This document shows positions 34,039 to 43,429 of a stretch of DNA of 64,000 nucleotides, piece after piece; the stretch's first letter is position 1; the number at the start of each line of letters is the position of its first letter. The translations under genes were made by a program, and so were the position numbers. The stretch lies in contig NZ_JAQQKX010000008.1 of assembly GCF_028550415.1 (NCBI RefSeq), positions 1-64,000 on the forward strand, given 5' to 3'. A model generated the notes under the pieces. That model searched no databases and had not been told where the DNA came from. It saw only the letters and a program-made list of their open reading frames with translations. This DNA is from Asticcacaulis aquaticus (GTDB lineage: Bacteria > Pseudomonadota > Alphaproteobacteria > Caulobacterales > Caulobacteraceae).

Positions 34039-34076
34039 GAAGGCATAAGGTTTTCTGAATTTATGCCTTCTTCTCA
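34039..34076 (+). terminator. Hairpin terminator after the SsuD-like gene
   Basis: A perfect 10-bp stem (GAAGGCATAA with TTATGCCTTC) and a 12-base loop start 12 bases after the stop. The tail TTCTTCTC is pyrimidine-rich rather than a pure T-tract. Confidence 0.55.
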
Positions 34077-34156
34077 TGTCAATTTGGCAATACTCGTTAG
34101 AAATTCACACCGTGATTTGATCAAATATTGGCAAATTCAATGAATGGGGTGATTTT

Positions 34157-36739
34157 ATGTCTGTAAATTTAAAATATAGCGTGTCGGTGCTATCGTTGTT
34201 GCTGGCGGGGGCGGCCCACGCGGCGGACGCGCCTGCACCGGCACCTGTAGCGGCAGACGATGCCGATATTCAGACCGTCGTGGTCACCGGCGTGCGGGGC
34301 GGCGTACCGCGCACCGTCGCCGACAGCCCGGCACCGATCGACGTCATCAGCGCCGAAAAGCTCGACTATACCGGCAATGCCGAATTCGGTGAGGCCCTGA
34401 CCAAGATCCTGCCGTCGTTCAATTTCGGATCGACCCACGCGGGCGTCAATTCCATTGTTCGCCCGGTGACCAACCGCAGTCTCGGCCCGGCCTATACGCT
34501 GGTGTTGGTCAATGGCAAGCGCCGCCACAACGGCTCGATCATCACCAATGGCGGCGGCGATTCTTCCGGAGTCAATCCGGTCGATCTCGACCTGATCCCG
34601 ACCAGCGGCATTTCGCGCATCGAGGTGCTGAAAGACTCCGCCGCCGCGCAGTACGGCACCGACGCCGTGGCGGGCGTCATCAATATCCAGCTCGATCGTC
34701 GTTCCGAAGGCGTGGTGGGTTCGGTCACCTATGGCGAACTGTTCGACGGCGGTGGCGATCTCGGCAACTGGAAAGCCGATCTGCACGCGGGTTACAAGCT
34801 GGGTGACAATGGCGGCTTCCTGCACCTCAGCGCCGATGCCCGTAAACGCGGCGGCGCGTGGTGGAACCCGCAGGCGACCGACATCAACCTCTACAGCTTG
34901 CCGACCGGACGCACGGTGGCGCAGGTGGCCGCGACCTCCGGCCTGAGCGAGGCGCAGGTCAATGCCAATATCGCCGCCGCCAATACCCGCAATGCCCAAT
35001 GGAACCGCGACGGCGCGCACAACGGCAATCCGGAGATCGAGGCGTGGAACGTCGGCTACAACAGCGAAGTGCCGCTCGACAACGGCCTGATCCTCTATTC
35101 GTTCGGCACCTATGGCGAGCGCGATACGGCCATCGGCAACAATTTCCGCCGCCCGAACAGCACGGCCAATTTCACGGCCCTGTTTCTCGACGGTTATTAC
35201 CCGCTCAACAATACGCACGAATATGACGTTCAGGTCGTCGCCGGGGCGCGCGGTCAATGGTCGGGCTGGGACTGGGACTATTCCGGTTCGTTCGGCAAGA
35301 ACCGGAACCATCAGTTTTCCGAACTGACCATCAAGCCGTCGCTGGGGCCGACCAGCCCGACCTACTGGCCCGATCTGGCGACCTTCCAGTTTACACAGTG
35401 GACGCATAATCTTGACCTGACGCGCGGCTTCGACTGGGGGCTGGCCGAACCGGTGCAGGTTTCGGCGGGTCTCGAATATCGCATCGACCGCTTCCAGACC
35501 TTTGCCGGGGCCGAACTGGCCTGGCGTGCCGACGCCTATATCATCAAGAAAGGCGATCAGCAGTACGACTGGAACGTCGGTCTGGCGGCCTCGCCGGTCG
35601 TGCAGGCCGCCGTCGTCCTGTCGCCGTCCGATCAGGCCGATATCACGCGCAAGGTCAGCGCCGGCTATGTCGATCTGGCCTTGCAACCGACCGATAAGTG
35701 GTACGTCGGTCTGGCCCTACGCGGTGAGCATTTCAACGATACGGGCGACAGCCCCATCGGCCTGAAGGTCAATTCGCGCTACGATTTCAACGATAAATTC
35801 GCCCTTCGCGGCACGCTAGGGACCGGTTTCCGCGCGCCGTCCCTGACCCAGATCGCCTATGCCCAGACCGACGGGCGCACCGCGCTGGTCTTCAACCCCA
35901 ATACCGGACAGACCGAGCTTCAGCCCAATGTCGCCAAGCTGGTCACGGCCAGCTCCACGGTCGGCAAGCTGCTGGGGGCCAAACCGCTGAAGGCCGAAAA
36001 GTCGTGGAATGCCGGACTGGGTTTCGTCTGGCGACCGCTGGACAGCCTCAACATCACGGCGGACGCCTTCTATATCAATATTACCGATCGCGTGGTGCGG
36101 ACGGGCCGTCTGTCGGGGACGCAGGTTTCGGCTATTCTGGCGGCCAACAATCTGTCGGAGATTCAGGCCGTCGAATATTTCGTCAATGCCGTTGATACCG
36201 ATACGGCGGGCCTCGACCTTGTGATCGATTATCGTAAATCGCTGGGGACGTGGGGGCGGCTGAACCTCAATGCGGCGTTCAACTACTCCGAAACCAACAT
36301 CACCCGCATCATCGACACGCCGAAGGAGCTGAAGGACGCCAGCGGCAAGTCGATTCTCGGCGCGGGGTTCTATTTCTTCGGTGGCGACAAGGTCGGCGAA
36401 CTGGAAGAGCTGCTGCCGCACGCCAAGCTGACGCTGAACGGCGCGTGGACGGTCGGCAAGTTCGCCACCAACCTGACCGTGTCGCACTATGGCCAGTATG
36501 TCCAGCGTCAGGCGGCGGGCGATGACCGGGCCTTCGGTGCGAAGACGATCACCGACCTCGATGTCGGCTATGTGGTCACCGACAAGGTGCGCGTTTCGAT
36601 CGGGGCGACCAATATCTTCGACGTGCGCCCGGAACTCAATGGCCCCGGCAGTCCGCAGACCGGGCAGGGCTATTACGGCCCGTCGCCCTTCAATCCCAAC
36701 GGCGGCTATTATTATACGAGGTTGTCCTATGCGTTCTGA
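34157..36739 (+). CDS. TonB-dependent outer-membrane receptor
   Basis: An 860-residue receptor with a signal peptide (cleavage near AAHAADA). The plug domain follows a TonB-box-like DIQTVVVTG and includes VLVNGKRRHNGS and RIEVLKDSAAAQYGTDAVAG. The rest is beta-barrel, ending in the aromatic terminus YYYTRLSYAF. It should import a sulfur compound across the outer membrane with TonB/ExbBD energy. Its last 11 bases overlap the following binding-protein gene, tying the receptor to periplasmic capture. Confidence 0.92.
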   Translation: MSVNLKYSVSVLSLLLAGAAHAADAPAPAPVAADDADIQTVVVTGVRGGVPRTVADSPAPIDVISAEKLDYTGNAEFGEALTKILPSFNFGSTHAGVNSIVRPVTNRSLGPAYTLVLVNGKRRHNGSIITNGGGDSSGVNPVDLDLIPTSGISRIEVLKDSAAAQYGTDAVAGVINIQLDRRSEGVVGSVTYGELFDGGGDLGNWKADLHAGYKLGDNGGFLHLSADARKRGGAWWNPQATDINLYSLPTGRTVAQVAATSGLSEAQVNANIAAANTRNAQWNRDGAHNGNPEIEAWNVGYNSEVPLDNGLILYSFGTYGERDTAIGNNFRRPNSTANFTALFLDGYYPLNNTHEYDVQVVAGARGQWSGWDWDYSGSFGKNRNHQFSELTIKPSLGPTSPTYWPDLATFQFTQWTHNLDLTRGFDWGLAEPVQVSAGLEYRIDRFQTFAGAELAWRADAYIIKKGDQQYDWNVGLAASPVVQAAVVLSPSDQADITRKVSAGYVDLALQPTDKWYVGLALRGEHFNDTGDSPIGLKVNSRYDFNDKFALRGTLGTGFRAPSLTQIAYAQTDGRTALVFNPNTGQTELQPNVAKLVTASSTVGKLLGAKPLKAEKSWNAGLGFVWRPLDSLNITADAFYINITDRVVRTGRLSGTQVSAILAANNLSEIQAVEYFVNAVDTDTAGLDLVIDYRKSLGTWGRLNLNAAFNYSETNITRIIDTPKELKDASGKSILGAGFYFFGGDKVGELEELLPHAKLTLNGAWTVGKFATNLTVSHYGQYVQRQAAGDDRAFGAKTITDLDVGYVVTDKVRVSIGATNIFDVRPELNGPGSPQTGQGYYGPSPFNPNGGYYYTRLSYAF

Positions 36740-37676
36740 CCGTCGCACGGTCCTCACCCTGCTGGCCGGGGCCGGGCTCTATGCCTGCGCCCCCAAACCG
36801 CCCGCGCGCCTGAAGCTGGTCCTCGGTGATCAGGTCTATCTGCTGCGTTCGCGTCTGGAGGCCGCAGGGCAGTTGAAGGACGTACCCTATCAGGCTGAAT
36901 TTGCCAACTTCGCCGGGGCCGCGCCGCTGCTTGAGGCGCTCAATGCCGGGGCCGTCGATACGGGGGTGGCGGGCGATATCCCGGCCATTTTCGCCGCCGC
37001 CGCCGGGGTGCCGCTGAAGATCGTCGGCGTCGGCAGGTCTTCGGCGCGCGATATCGGGATCATCGTGCCCAAGGGCTCGAAAATCGCCAATGTCGCCGGT
37101 CTGCGCGGTCATAAGGTCATCGTCTCCACCGCGCGGGGTTCGATTTCTCACTACCTGCTGCTGGCAGCGCTCGAAGAGGCGGGCGTGCCCGTCAATGAGG
37201 TCGAGATCGGCTTTCTGATGCCCAATGACGCTGCGGCGGCCTTTGCGGCCGGTCAGATCGAGGCCTGGGCCATCTTCGGCATCTATCAGGCCAAGGCCGA
37301 GGCCGAAGGCGCGCGGGTGCTGCGCACGGGCGAGGGGATCAATACCGGCCTCGGCGTCATCGCGGCCTCCGAAAAGGCGCTGGCCGATCCGGTTAAACGC
37401 ACGGCGATTGCCGACTACCTCGTCCGCCTGCGCAAGGCCAATGAATGGTGCGCCGCCAATCCCGAGGCCTATGCGAAGATATTTGCCGAGCGCACAGGCG
37501 TATCGGTCGCGATCGCCCGCACCATCGTCGGTTGGCAGAACCCGCTGTTCCTCGCGCCCACCCCCGACATCGTCGCCCAGCTACAGGCCACGACCGACAA
37601 GCTCCACAGCTTTGGCGTTCTGGCTCAGCCCGTCGATATCGCCTCTATCACCGATCCCAGCCTCGCCCCAGCATAG
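36729..37676 (+). CDS. Second sulfonate-type substrate-binding lipoprotein
   Basis: A 315-residue NMT1/SsuA-like binding protein. The N-terminus MRSDRRTVLTLLAGAGLYAC has twin arginines and a lipobox-like LYAC. LLEALNAGAVDTGVAGDIPA, LRGHKVIVSTARGS and AAGQIEAWAIFG are family blocks. I use the ATG at 36729 although it lies within the receptor gene, since it gives a proper signal peptide. It has no permease of its own, so it may share the permease/ATPase at 29422-31100. Confidence 0.85.
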   Translation: MRSDRRTVLTLLAGAGLYACAPKPPARLKLVLGDQVYLLRSRLEAAGQLKDVPYQAEFANFAGAAPLLEALNAGAVDTGVAGDIPAIFAAAAGVPLKIVGVGRSSARDIGIIVPKGSKIANVAGLRGHKVIVSTARGSISHYLLLAALEEAGVPVNEVEIGFLMPNDAAAAFAAGQIEAWAIFGIYQAKAEAEGARVLRTGEGINTGLGVIAASEKALADPVKRTAIADYLVRLRKANEWCAANPEAYAKIFAERTGVSVAIARTIVGWQNPLFLAPTPDIVAQLQATTDKLHSFGVLAQPVDIASITDPSLAPA

Positions 37677-37685
37677 GAGCTTTCC

Positions 37686-38474
37686 ATGCCCGACACCCTG
37701 ACCCATACCCCCGCCAAACTGATTTCGGACGCCGAATGGCAGGTCCGCAAGGATCTGGCGGCTTTTTACCGTCTGTCGGCCATCTATGGCTGGGACGACC
37801 TGATCTATACCCACATTTCGGCGCGCGTGCCGGGGCCGGATCACCACTTCCTGATCAATCCGTTCGGCTTGACCTTCGATGAGATTACCGCCTCGTCGCT
37901 GGTCAAGGTCGATCTGGACGGCAACCTCATCGGCGAACACGCCTACGGCATCAACTACGCCGGCTACGTCATCCATTCGGCCATCCATGCGGCGCGCGAC
38001 GATGCGCATTTCGTCGCCCACTTCCATTCCCCAGACGGCACGGCGGTGTCGGCTCATAAGGAAGGTATCCTGCCGCTCAATCAGCGCGCCCTGTCGCTCA
38101 TTCCACGCCTCAGCTATCACGACTACGAAGGTGTGGCGCTCAACCTCGATGAGCGTGAGCGTCTGGTGGCCGATCTGGGCGACACCAAGGTCATGCTGCT
38201 GCGTAATCACGGTACGCTGGCGCTGGGGGCGCATGTCGGCGAGGCGTGGTCGAATATCTACCATCTGGAATCGGCCTGTACGGCGCAGGTGCGCACCCTG
38301 TCGATCGGCCGCGACAATATCCTGATCGCGCCCGAAGAAGCGCAGGAAGAGGTCAAACGCCAGATGTCGTCGCGCAGCGGTGTCGGCACGCCGGGTGCGA
38401 AATCACACTACGATCTGGTCTGGGAGGCCAGTCTGCGTAAGGTAGATCGATTGCTGCCGGGTTATGATCAGTAA
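37686..38474 (+). CDS. Class II aldolase/adducin family protein
   Basis: A 262-residue protein of the zinc-dependent class II aldolase fold. HISARVPGP, AHFHSPDGTAVSAHKEG and LLRNHGTLALG hold the metal-binding histidines. It follows the binding-protein gene by nine bases with AGGAGC in between. Relatives act on short hydroxy/keto acids and sugar phosphates; here it could handle a carbon product of desulfonation. A strong terminator follows. Confidence 0.85.
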   Translation: MPDTLTHTPAKLISDAEWQVRKDLAAFYRLSAIYGWDDLIYTHISARVPGPDHHFLINPFGLTFDEITASSLVKVDLDGNLIGEHAYGINYAGYVIHSAIHAARDDAHFVAHFHSPDGTAVSAHKEGILPLNQRALSLIPRLSYHDYEGVALNLDERERLVADLGDTKVMLLRNHGTLALGAHVGEAWSNIYHLESACTAQVRTLSIGRDNILIAPEEAQEEVKRQMSSRSGVGTPGAKSHYDLVWEASLRKVDRLLPGYDQ

Positions 38475-38480
38475 ACAAAA

Positions 38481-38511
38481 AAGGCGGCAGGATCACCCTG
38501 CCGCCTTTTTC
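38481..38511 (+). terminator. Intrinsic terminator after the aldolase gene
   Basis: An 11-bp perfect stem (AAGGCGGCAGG with CCTGCCGCCTT), 5-base loop and T-run. The stem is nearly the same as in the terminator at 45542-45569. It may serve both converging transcripts. Confidence 0.85.
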
Positions 38512-38515
38512 CATT

Positions 38516-38998
38516 TCAGGCCACGTCAGCCAATAGCGGCAGAAGCGCATGTGAAACGAGCGTTCGGACCTCGCCCCGATCACCGGCGATGCCCTGCAAG
38601 GCCGACAGACGTGCTTCGTCGAGGCTGAAATCGCGGCCGTCATCGGCCAGCGCTTTAAGGTATATTAGTACCAGTTCCGGGTGATCGCTGAGGAAATGCC
38701 GGTGGACCGTCACGACACGACGCGCGGTTGGACCTATGCCCACAATCACAAACTGATCATGGCCAAGCGCGCGGGCGCTGAATGCTGTTTCGCTCAGGGT
38801 TTCACGCAGCAGGTTGCGGATATCGTGGCGCAGACCCTGCGCGCGCAGAAGCGGATCGCGCGCTGTATTCAGATCGTTGATCCTGTAACCGTGTGCGGCG
38901 AAATCGGCAGACAACCGCGCCAGCAGCGGCTGCGAAGCGCCGAACACCCAGATAAGATCGGATGGAACGAGGGGAATGGTCAGGTGAGTCATGGTCAT
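38516..38998 (-). CDS. Hypothetical protein coupled to the nitroreductase gene
   Basis: A 160-residue protein I do not recognise. It has no signal peptide. An Rossmann-like opening (LIWVFGASQPLLARLSADF) and an HFLSDHPELVLIYLKALADDG segment are visible. Its ATG shares a base with the nitroreductase stop (TGATG), so it is probably co-translated. Coding potential rests mainly on that coupling and on the terminator directly after it. Confidence 0.6.
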   Translation of the reverse strand: MTMTHLTIPLVPSDLIWVFGASQPLLARLSADFAAHGYRINDLNTARDPLLRAQGLRHDIRNLLRETLSETAFSARALGHDQFVIVGIGPTARRVVTVHRHFLSDHPELVLIYLKALADDGRDFSLDEARLSALQGIAGDRGEVRTLVSHALLPLLADVA

Positions 38999-39609
38999 CA
39001 GTCGTGAACAGAGGTGAAACGACCTTCGAAGATGAAGGTTTCCAGAGGGCGGCGTTCGGACGGATATTCCTGCGTGTGGAAGGTTTCGTCGAGCTGGCTC
39101 AAGGGGGCGCGGCGGCCTATGGCCACGAAGGTCTGAGCTTCGAAATTGTCAGGCAGGTCGAGCACCTGCGGCGCAGCCTTGCGATCGAAACCGCCAATGG
39201 CGCGCGTCGAATAGCCGAGCAGATGCGCCTGATGCGCCAGCGCCGCCCAGGCGGCACCGGTGTCGAAGGCATGGCTGCCGACGGGCACGGTCTGGTCTTC
39301 GAACACGAAGTCCTTGCGCGAGACGACAGCGATCAGGGCCGAGGCTTTATAGGCCCATAGACGGTTTTTCGTATTGAGCAGGCCCAGCAACGCATCCCAA
39401 CCTTCGCCGTCGCGATGGGCGTAGACGAAGCGCCATGGCTGCGCATTGAAGGCCGACGGCGCCCAGCGCGCGGCTTCGAAGCATGTGAATAGGTCTTTGT
39501 CGCCGATCGGCTCGCCGGTCAGGGCGCGCGACGACCAGCGGTCGGTGAAGACAGGATCGACCGCGTGTTCGGCGCGGCGGGTAGGCAGGGGTGTGGAATC
39601 CAAGGGCAT
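38998..39609 (-). CDS. Nitroreductase family FMN oxidoreductase
   Basis: A 203-residue nitroreductase-fold protein. RWSSRALTGEPI (24-35), EAARWAPSAFNAQPWRFVYA and GRRAPLSQLDE are family blocks for FMN and substrate binding. The start at 39609 has GGAGG upstream. It is divergent from the second TonB receptor and near monooxygenase genes, so it might supply reduced flavin or reduce an electrophile; typical SsuE-type flavin reductases belong to another fold. Confidence 0.85.
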   Translation of the reverse strand: MPLDSTPLPTRRAEHAVDPVFTDRWSSRALTGEPIGDKDLFTCFEAARWAPSAFNAQPWRFVYAHRDGEGWDALLGLLNTKNRLWAYKASALIAVVSRKDFVFEDQTVPVGSHAFDTGAAWAALAHQAHLLGYSTRAIGGFDRKAAPQVLDLPDNFEAQTFVAIGRRAPLSQLDETFHTQEYPSERRPLETFIFEGRFTSVHD

Positions 39610-39642
39610 GAGGCCTCCGTCGTATATATAAAATATAAATAG

Positions 39643-39652
39643 TAGGAAATTG
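39643..39652 (+). promoter_or_regulatory. TAGGAAAT-type motif, site 3
   Basis: TAGGAAATTG lies 34-43 bases upstream of the nitroreductase start (minus strand) in the 243-base divergent region shared with the TonB receptor. Confidence 0.45.
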
Positions 39653-39772
39653 AACGCCTGTGAAATGAAAAGCGCGCATGTCGGATTAGACTTTCTCAAC
39701 CTGAATTTCAGCACACCTAAGCGTATGAGCGGGAATCATAAAGACAACGTCGAACTCATTGGATAGCGTTTC

Positions 39773-39782
39773 TAATTTCCTA
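39773..39782 (-). promoter_or_regulatory. TAGGAAAT-type motif, site 4
   Basis: The reverse complement reads TAGGAAATTA. It lies 71-80 bases upstream of the TonB receptor ATG at 39853 and faces site 3 across about 120 bases. Confidence 0.45.
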
Positions 39783-39852
39783 TTTATTTAATTTTAATTT
39801 GAGCAAGAGGGCGCGAACGGCTCTTATGTTCTTTATTCTTTCCGGAGCCTTT

Positions 39853-42024
39853 ATGTTGAAACTATCCCCCATAGCCGCCCGCCCGACCTTTGTAAAATCC
39901 CTGCTTCTGGGCACGGCGGTCGTACTGGCCCTGCCGTCCGTCGCTCTGGCCGCCGATGCGCCGACGCCAGATCCCGATCCGTCCGGCGATGTCGAAACCG
40001 TGGTGGTGACGGCCCAACGCCGCACGACTGCTCTGCAAAAGACGCCGATCGCCATTTCGGCCTTTGGAGTCGAATCGCTCGAAAACCGCAATATTTCCAA
40101 TGTCCGCGACCTGGCCGGACATATCCCGAACCTCAGCGTCGCGCGCGTCTCGATCAGCCACACGACCCAGACCTTCTCGCTACGCGGCATCGGCGAATCC
40201 GATCCCATTCAGGAGCCGGTCCTGTCGGTCTATATCGACGACGTCTATCAGCCGCGTCAGATCGGCTCCGGCGTCGAATTCGTTGATCTGGAGCGCGTCG
40301 AGGTCCTGCGCGGGCCGCAGGGTACGCTTTATGGCCGCAACTCCTCGGCAGGGGCCCTGCGCCTGATCACCCGCGACCCGGACGAGCATTTCCGAGCGCA
40401 GGGTGAGATCGGCGTCGGCTCCTATAACGACAAGCAACTGCGCGGGCTGGTGTCCGGCGGTTTAGGCGGCAACTGGGCGGGCAGTCTGGCCCTGATCCAC
40501 CGCAGCCGCGACGGCGTGACGAATAACCCGACGCTCGGCCACGACGTCAACCGCATCGACTACAGCAATCTGCGCGGCAAGCTACGCTATATCGGCGGCG
40601 ACAAATTCGACGCTTTGTTCGTGTTGAGCGCCACGAAGGACGACAGCGATACGCGCTCCTATATCCCGGTCAAACAACCGGGCGGAAGCTTCAGTTCGCG
40701 CATCTCCTATTCCGAGGTCGAGCCGCAGCAGAAGCTGAAAGCCGCCTCACTGTCGGCGCGTCTGAGCTATGCCCTGACGCCGGAACTCAGCCTTAAATCG
40801 ATCACCGCGATCAGCGGCTTCAATCTTAAACCGTGGTACGAAAATGACGGTGAGGCGTCCCTGATTCAGAAGAATCTGATCGATTACGACGATCAGTCGG
40901 CAACGCAGGAGTTCCAGCTCAACGGCGACTATGGCAATGTCACCTTCACCAGCGGCCTGTTTTTCCTGCATGAGCGCTTCTATGTCGAGCGCGACGGCTT
41001 CAGCCGCACGGGCACCTCGGCCACGGCGACGGTCAGCAAGCTGCGTGCGCACAATATCACCACGACCGACGCCTATGCGATCTTCGGTGAAGGAACGTGG
41101 AAGGTCAACGATGTGTGGAGCCTGACGGCGGGCCTGCGCGGTACGATCGAAAAGAAGACCTTCGAATTCGACAACAAGGTCATCGACGATAACCGCAATC
41201 CGACGGCGCAATCGATCAAGGGTGAATCGGATAAAACCTGGAAGGCGTGGACACCGAAGCTGTCGGTGCAGGCGCAGTGGTCGGACGACCTGCTGCAATA
41301 TCTGTCCTGGTCGCGTGGCTTCAAATCGGGCGGTTTCGACAACCGCGCCACGCGTCTGGATCTGGCGACCCTGCCGACCAACCCGGAGACCGTATCGACC
41401 TGGGAGACCGGTCTGAAAGCGGGGCTGTTCGGTGGAAAGTTGCGCAGTAATCTGGCCATTTTCTATAATGATTACGAAGACTTGCAGGTGTCTTTTTACG
41501 ACCCGGCCTATGTCGGCAGCCGACGCGGCAATGCCGGTAAGGCGCATAGCTGGGGTGTCGAACTGGAAAACAGTTTGCGTGTGTCGGATCGTCTGAGCCT
41601 GCAGGCCTCGGGCGGGTATCTCGATGCCGTCTATGACGAATATAAGGGCGCGGGCGGGGCGGGCGTCGATGCCGACGGCAACTCGCTGATCAATTCGCCA
41701 CGCCAAAGCTATAGCGGCGGCATCGTCTATGATTGGCCGCTGGCCCAAGGTGGGCTGAAACTGTCGCTCAATGCGCAGTATCAGTCGAGCTTCTACGCTT
41801 CGGCGCTGAAACGCCCCCAGGACCGCGTCGACGGTCAGGGCTTCCTCAACGGTTCCGCCGTGTGGACGACGCCCAATCCAAAGCTTCAGGTCGTCCTCAG
41901 CGCCAAGAACATCACCGGTTCGGATAAGCCTGTGACGGTGACCTATACGCCTTCGACCGGTGTCTATTACTACAACTTCCCCGACCGGGCGACGGCGCTT
42001 CTGTCGCTCCGCTACAGCTACTGA
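39853..42024 (+). CDS. TonB-dependent outer-membrane receptor
   Basis: A 723-residue receptor. The signal peptide runs to ALAADA; DVETVVVTAQRR is the TonB-box region, and the plug has SLRGIGESDPIQEP and RVEVLRGPQGTLYGRNSSAG. The last barrel strand ends LLSLRYSY. I use the ATG at 39853 with GGAG upstream rather than a TTG 54 bases earlier. It belongs to the large receptor group widespread in Caulobacterales and Sphingomonads. Two TAGGAAAT-type sites precede it. Confidence 0.92.
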   Translation: MLKLSPIAARPTFVKSLLLGTAVVLALPSVALAADAPTPDPDPSGDVETVVVTAQRRTTALQKTPIAISAFGVESLENRNISNVRDLAGHIPNLSVARVSISHTTQTFSLRGIGESDPIQEPVLSVYIDDVYQPRQIGSGVEFVDLERVEVLRGPQGTLYGRNSSAGALRLITRDPDEHFRAQGEIGVGSYNDKQLRGLVSGGLGGNWAGSLALIHRSRDGVTNNPTLGHDVNRIDYSNLRGKLRYIGGDKFDALFVLSATKDDSDTRSYIPVKQPGGSFSSRISYSEVEPQQKLKAASLSARLSYALTPELSLKSITAISGFNLKPWYENDGEASLIQKNLIDYDDQSATQEFQLNGDYGNVTFTSGLFFLHERFYVERDGFSRTGTSATATVSKLRAHNITTTDAYAIFGEGTWKVNDVWSLTAGLRGTIEKKTFEFDNKVIDDNRNPTAQSIKGESDKTWKAWTPKLSVQAQWSDDLLQYLSWSRGFKSGGFDNRATRLDLATLPTNPETVSTWETGLKAGLFGGKLRSNLAIFYNDYEDLQVSFYDPAYVGSRRGNAGKAHSWGVELENSLRVSDRLSLQASGGYLDAVYDEYKGAGGAGVDADGNSLINSPRQSYSGGIVYDWPLAQGGLKLSLNAQYQSSFYASALKRPQDRVDGQGFLNGSAVWTTPNPKLQVVLSAKNITGSDKPVTVTYTPSTGVYYYNFPDRATALLSLRYSY

Positions 42025-42041
42025 AGATATAGAAATCCGAC

Positions 42042-42075
42042 ATAAAAAAGGGCCGCGGTGGATGCCGCGGCCCTT
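42042..42075 (-). terminator. Intrinsic terminator, mainly for the minus strand
   Basis: An 11-bp perfect stem (AAGGGCCGCGG with CCGCGGCCCTT) and 6-base loop. On the minus strand it is followed by a run of T, so it best serves the monooxygenase gene at 42095-43429; it may also end the receptor transcript. Confidence 0.8.
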
Positions 42076-42094
42076 CCTGTTTGTGCTTTCCCGT

Positions 42095-43429
42095 CTATTC
42101 CGCGGCGATGGCGCGCCGGGCCGTATTGCGGTTTTCCGGCACGTCCAGCCCCAGAGTTTCGCGGAAGGTCGCACCCTTATAGTCGGTCTTGTAGATGCCG
42201 CGTTTTTGCAGGATCGGCACCACTTCGTCGACGAAGAGTTCAAGCTGACCAGGTACGGATTCGAACAGGTTGAAACCGTCCGAACCGCGCCCGTCGAGCC
42301 ACTGCTGGAAGCGATCGGCGATCAGCTCCGGCGTCCCGATGAAATGGCCGCGCGGCGTGGCGACGCGGAGCGCAACCTCGCGCAGGGACAGGCCTTCCTC
42401 GTGCGCCAGAGCCAGGATGCGGCCCGAGGCGCTCTGGTTGCTTTTCACCCCTTCGGCGGCAACTTGTTCCGGGAAGGGGGCGTCGGGATCGTAGACGCTG
42501 AAATTGTGGTCGTTGAACGACCGACCCAGTGCCCTCAGCGCGTTCTCCAGCGACACCAGCCCGGCCAATTCGGTGTAACGCGCCTCGGCTTCGGCGATGG
42601 TCGAGCCTATGAAAGGCCGCGCGCCGGGCAGGATATAGAGCTGATCTGGATTGCGCCCGAAACCGACGGCGCGCGACTTGACGTCGGCATAGAAGGCCTG
42701 CGCTTCGGTCAGGTTTTCCTGATGCGTGAAGATGGCCTCGGCGGCGCGGGCGGCGAAGTTGCGTCCGTCTTCCGACGACCCGGCCTGAAAGATCACCGGC
42801 TGGCCCTGAGGCGAGCGCGAGATGTTCAGCGGGCCCTTGACCGACAGGAACTCGCCTGCGTGATTCAGGGTGTGCAGTTTGTCGGCATCGAGAAACTGCC
42901 CGGTCGCCTTGTCGCGCACCAACGCATCATCTTCCCAACTGTCCCACAGGCCCTGCACGACATCGAGATATTCTTCGGCCAGACGATAGCGCGTGTCGTG
43001 CGCCAGATGTTCGGCCTTGCCGAAATTGGCGGCGCTGCCTTCCAGCCACGAGGTGACGACGTTCCAGCCGGCGCGCCCGCCGCTGATGTGGTCGAGCGAG
43101 GCGAACTGTCGCGCCAGATTATAGGCTTCGGTATAGGTCACGGTCGCCGTACCGACGAGGCCGATGCGCTCGGTGACCGCCGCCAGCGCCGACAGGATGG
43201 TCAGCGGCTCGAAGCGATTGAGATAATGCGGGCTTGAGCGGGCATTGATCGAGACGCTGTCGGCGACGAACAGATAGTCGAACTTGCCGCGCTCAGCGGC
43301 CTGAGCCTGTTTTTTGTAAAACTGAAAATTGGTGCTGGCGTCGACCGGCGCATCGGGGTGACGCCAGTCGTCCCAGCCAGGGCCTACGCCATGCAGAATA
43401 AAACCGAGTTTGAGTTGACTTTGTGACAT
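42095..43429 (-). CDS. FMN-dependent monooxygenase, NtaA/SnaA/DszA family
   Basis: A 444-residue luciferase-like monooxygenase. [31 protein letters not shown] and [17 protein letters not shown] match the NtaA/DszA branch. AGGAG precedes the ATG. It is clearly related to the enzyme at 22865-24208, and the two lie at opposite ends of the organosulfur locus. Role in C-S or C-N bond cleavage; the substrate is unknown. Confidence 0.87.
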   Translation of the reverse strand: MSQSQLKLGFILHGVGPGWDDWRHPDAPVDASTNFQFYKKQAQAAERGKFDYLFVADSVSINARSSPHYLNRFEPLTILSALAAVTERIGLVGTATVTYTEAYNLARQFASLDHISGGRAGWNVVTSWLEGSAANFGKAEHLAHDTRYRLAEEYLDVVQGLWDSWEDDALVRDKATGQFLDADKLHTLNHAGEFLSVKGPLNISRSPQGQPVIFQAGSSEDGRNFAARAAEAIFTHQENLTEAQAFYADVKSRAVGFGRNPDQLYILPGARPFIGSTIAEAEARYTELAGLVSLENALRALGRSFNDHNFSVYDPDAPFPEQVAAEGVKSNQSASGRILALAHEEGLSLREVALRVATPRGHFIGTPELIADRFQQWLDGRGSDGFNLFESVPGQLELFVDEVVPILQKRGIYKTDYKGATFRETLGLDVPENRNTARRAIAAE

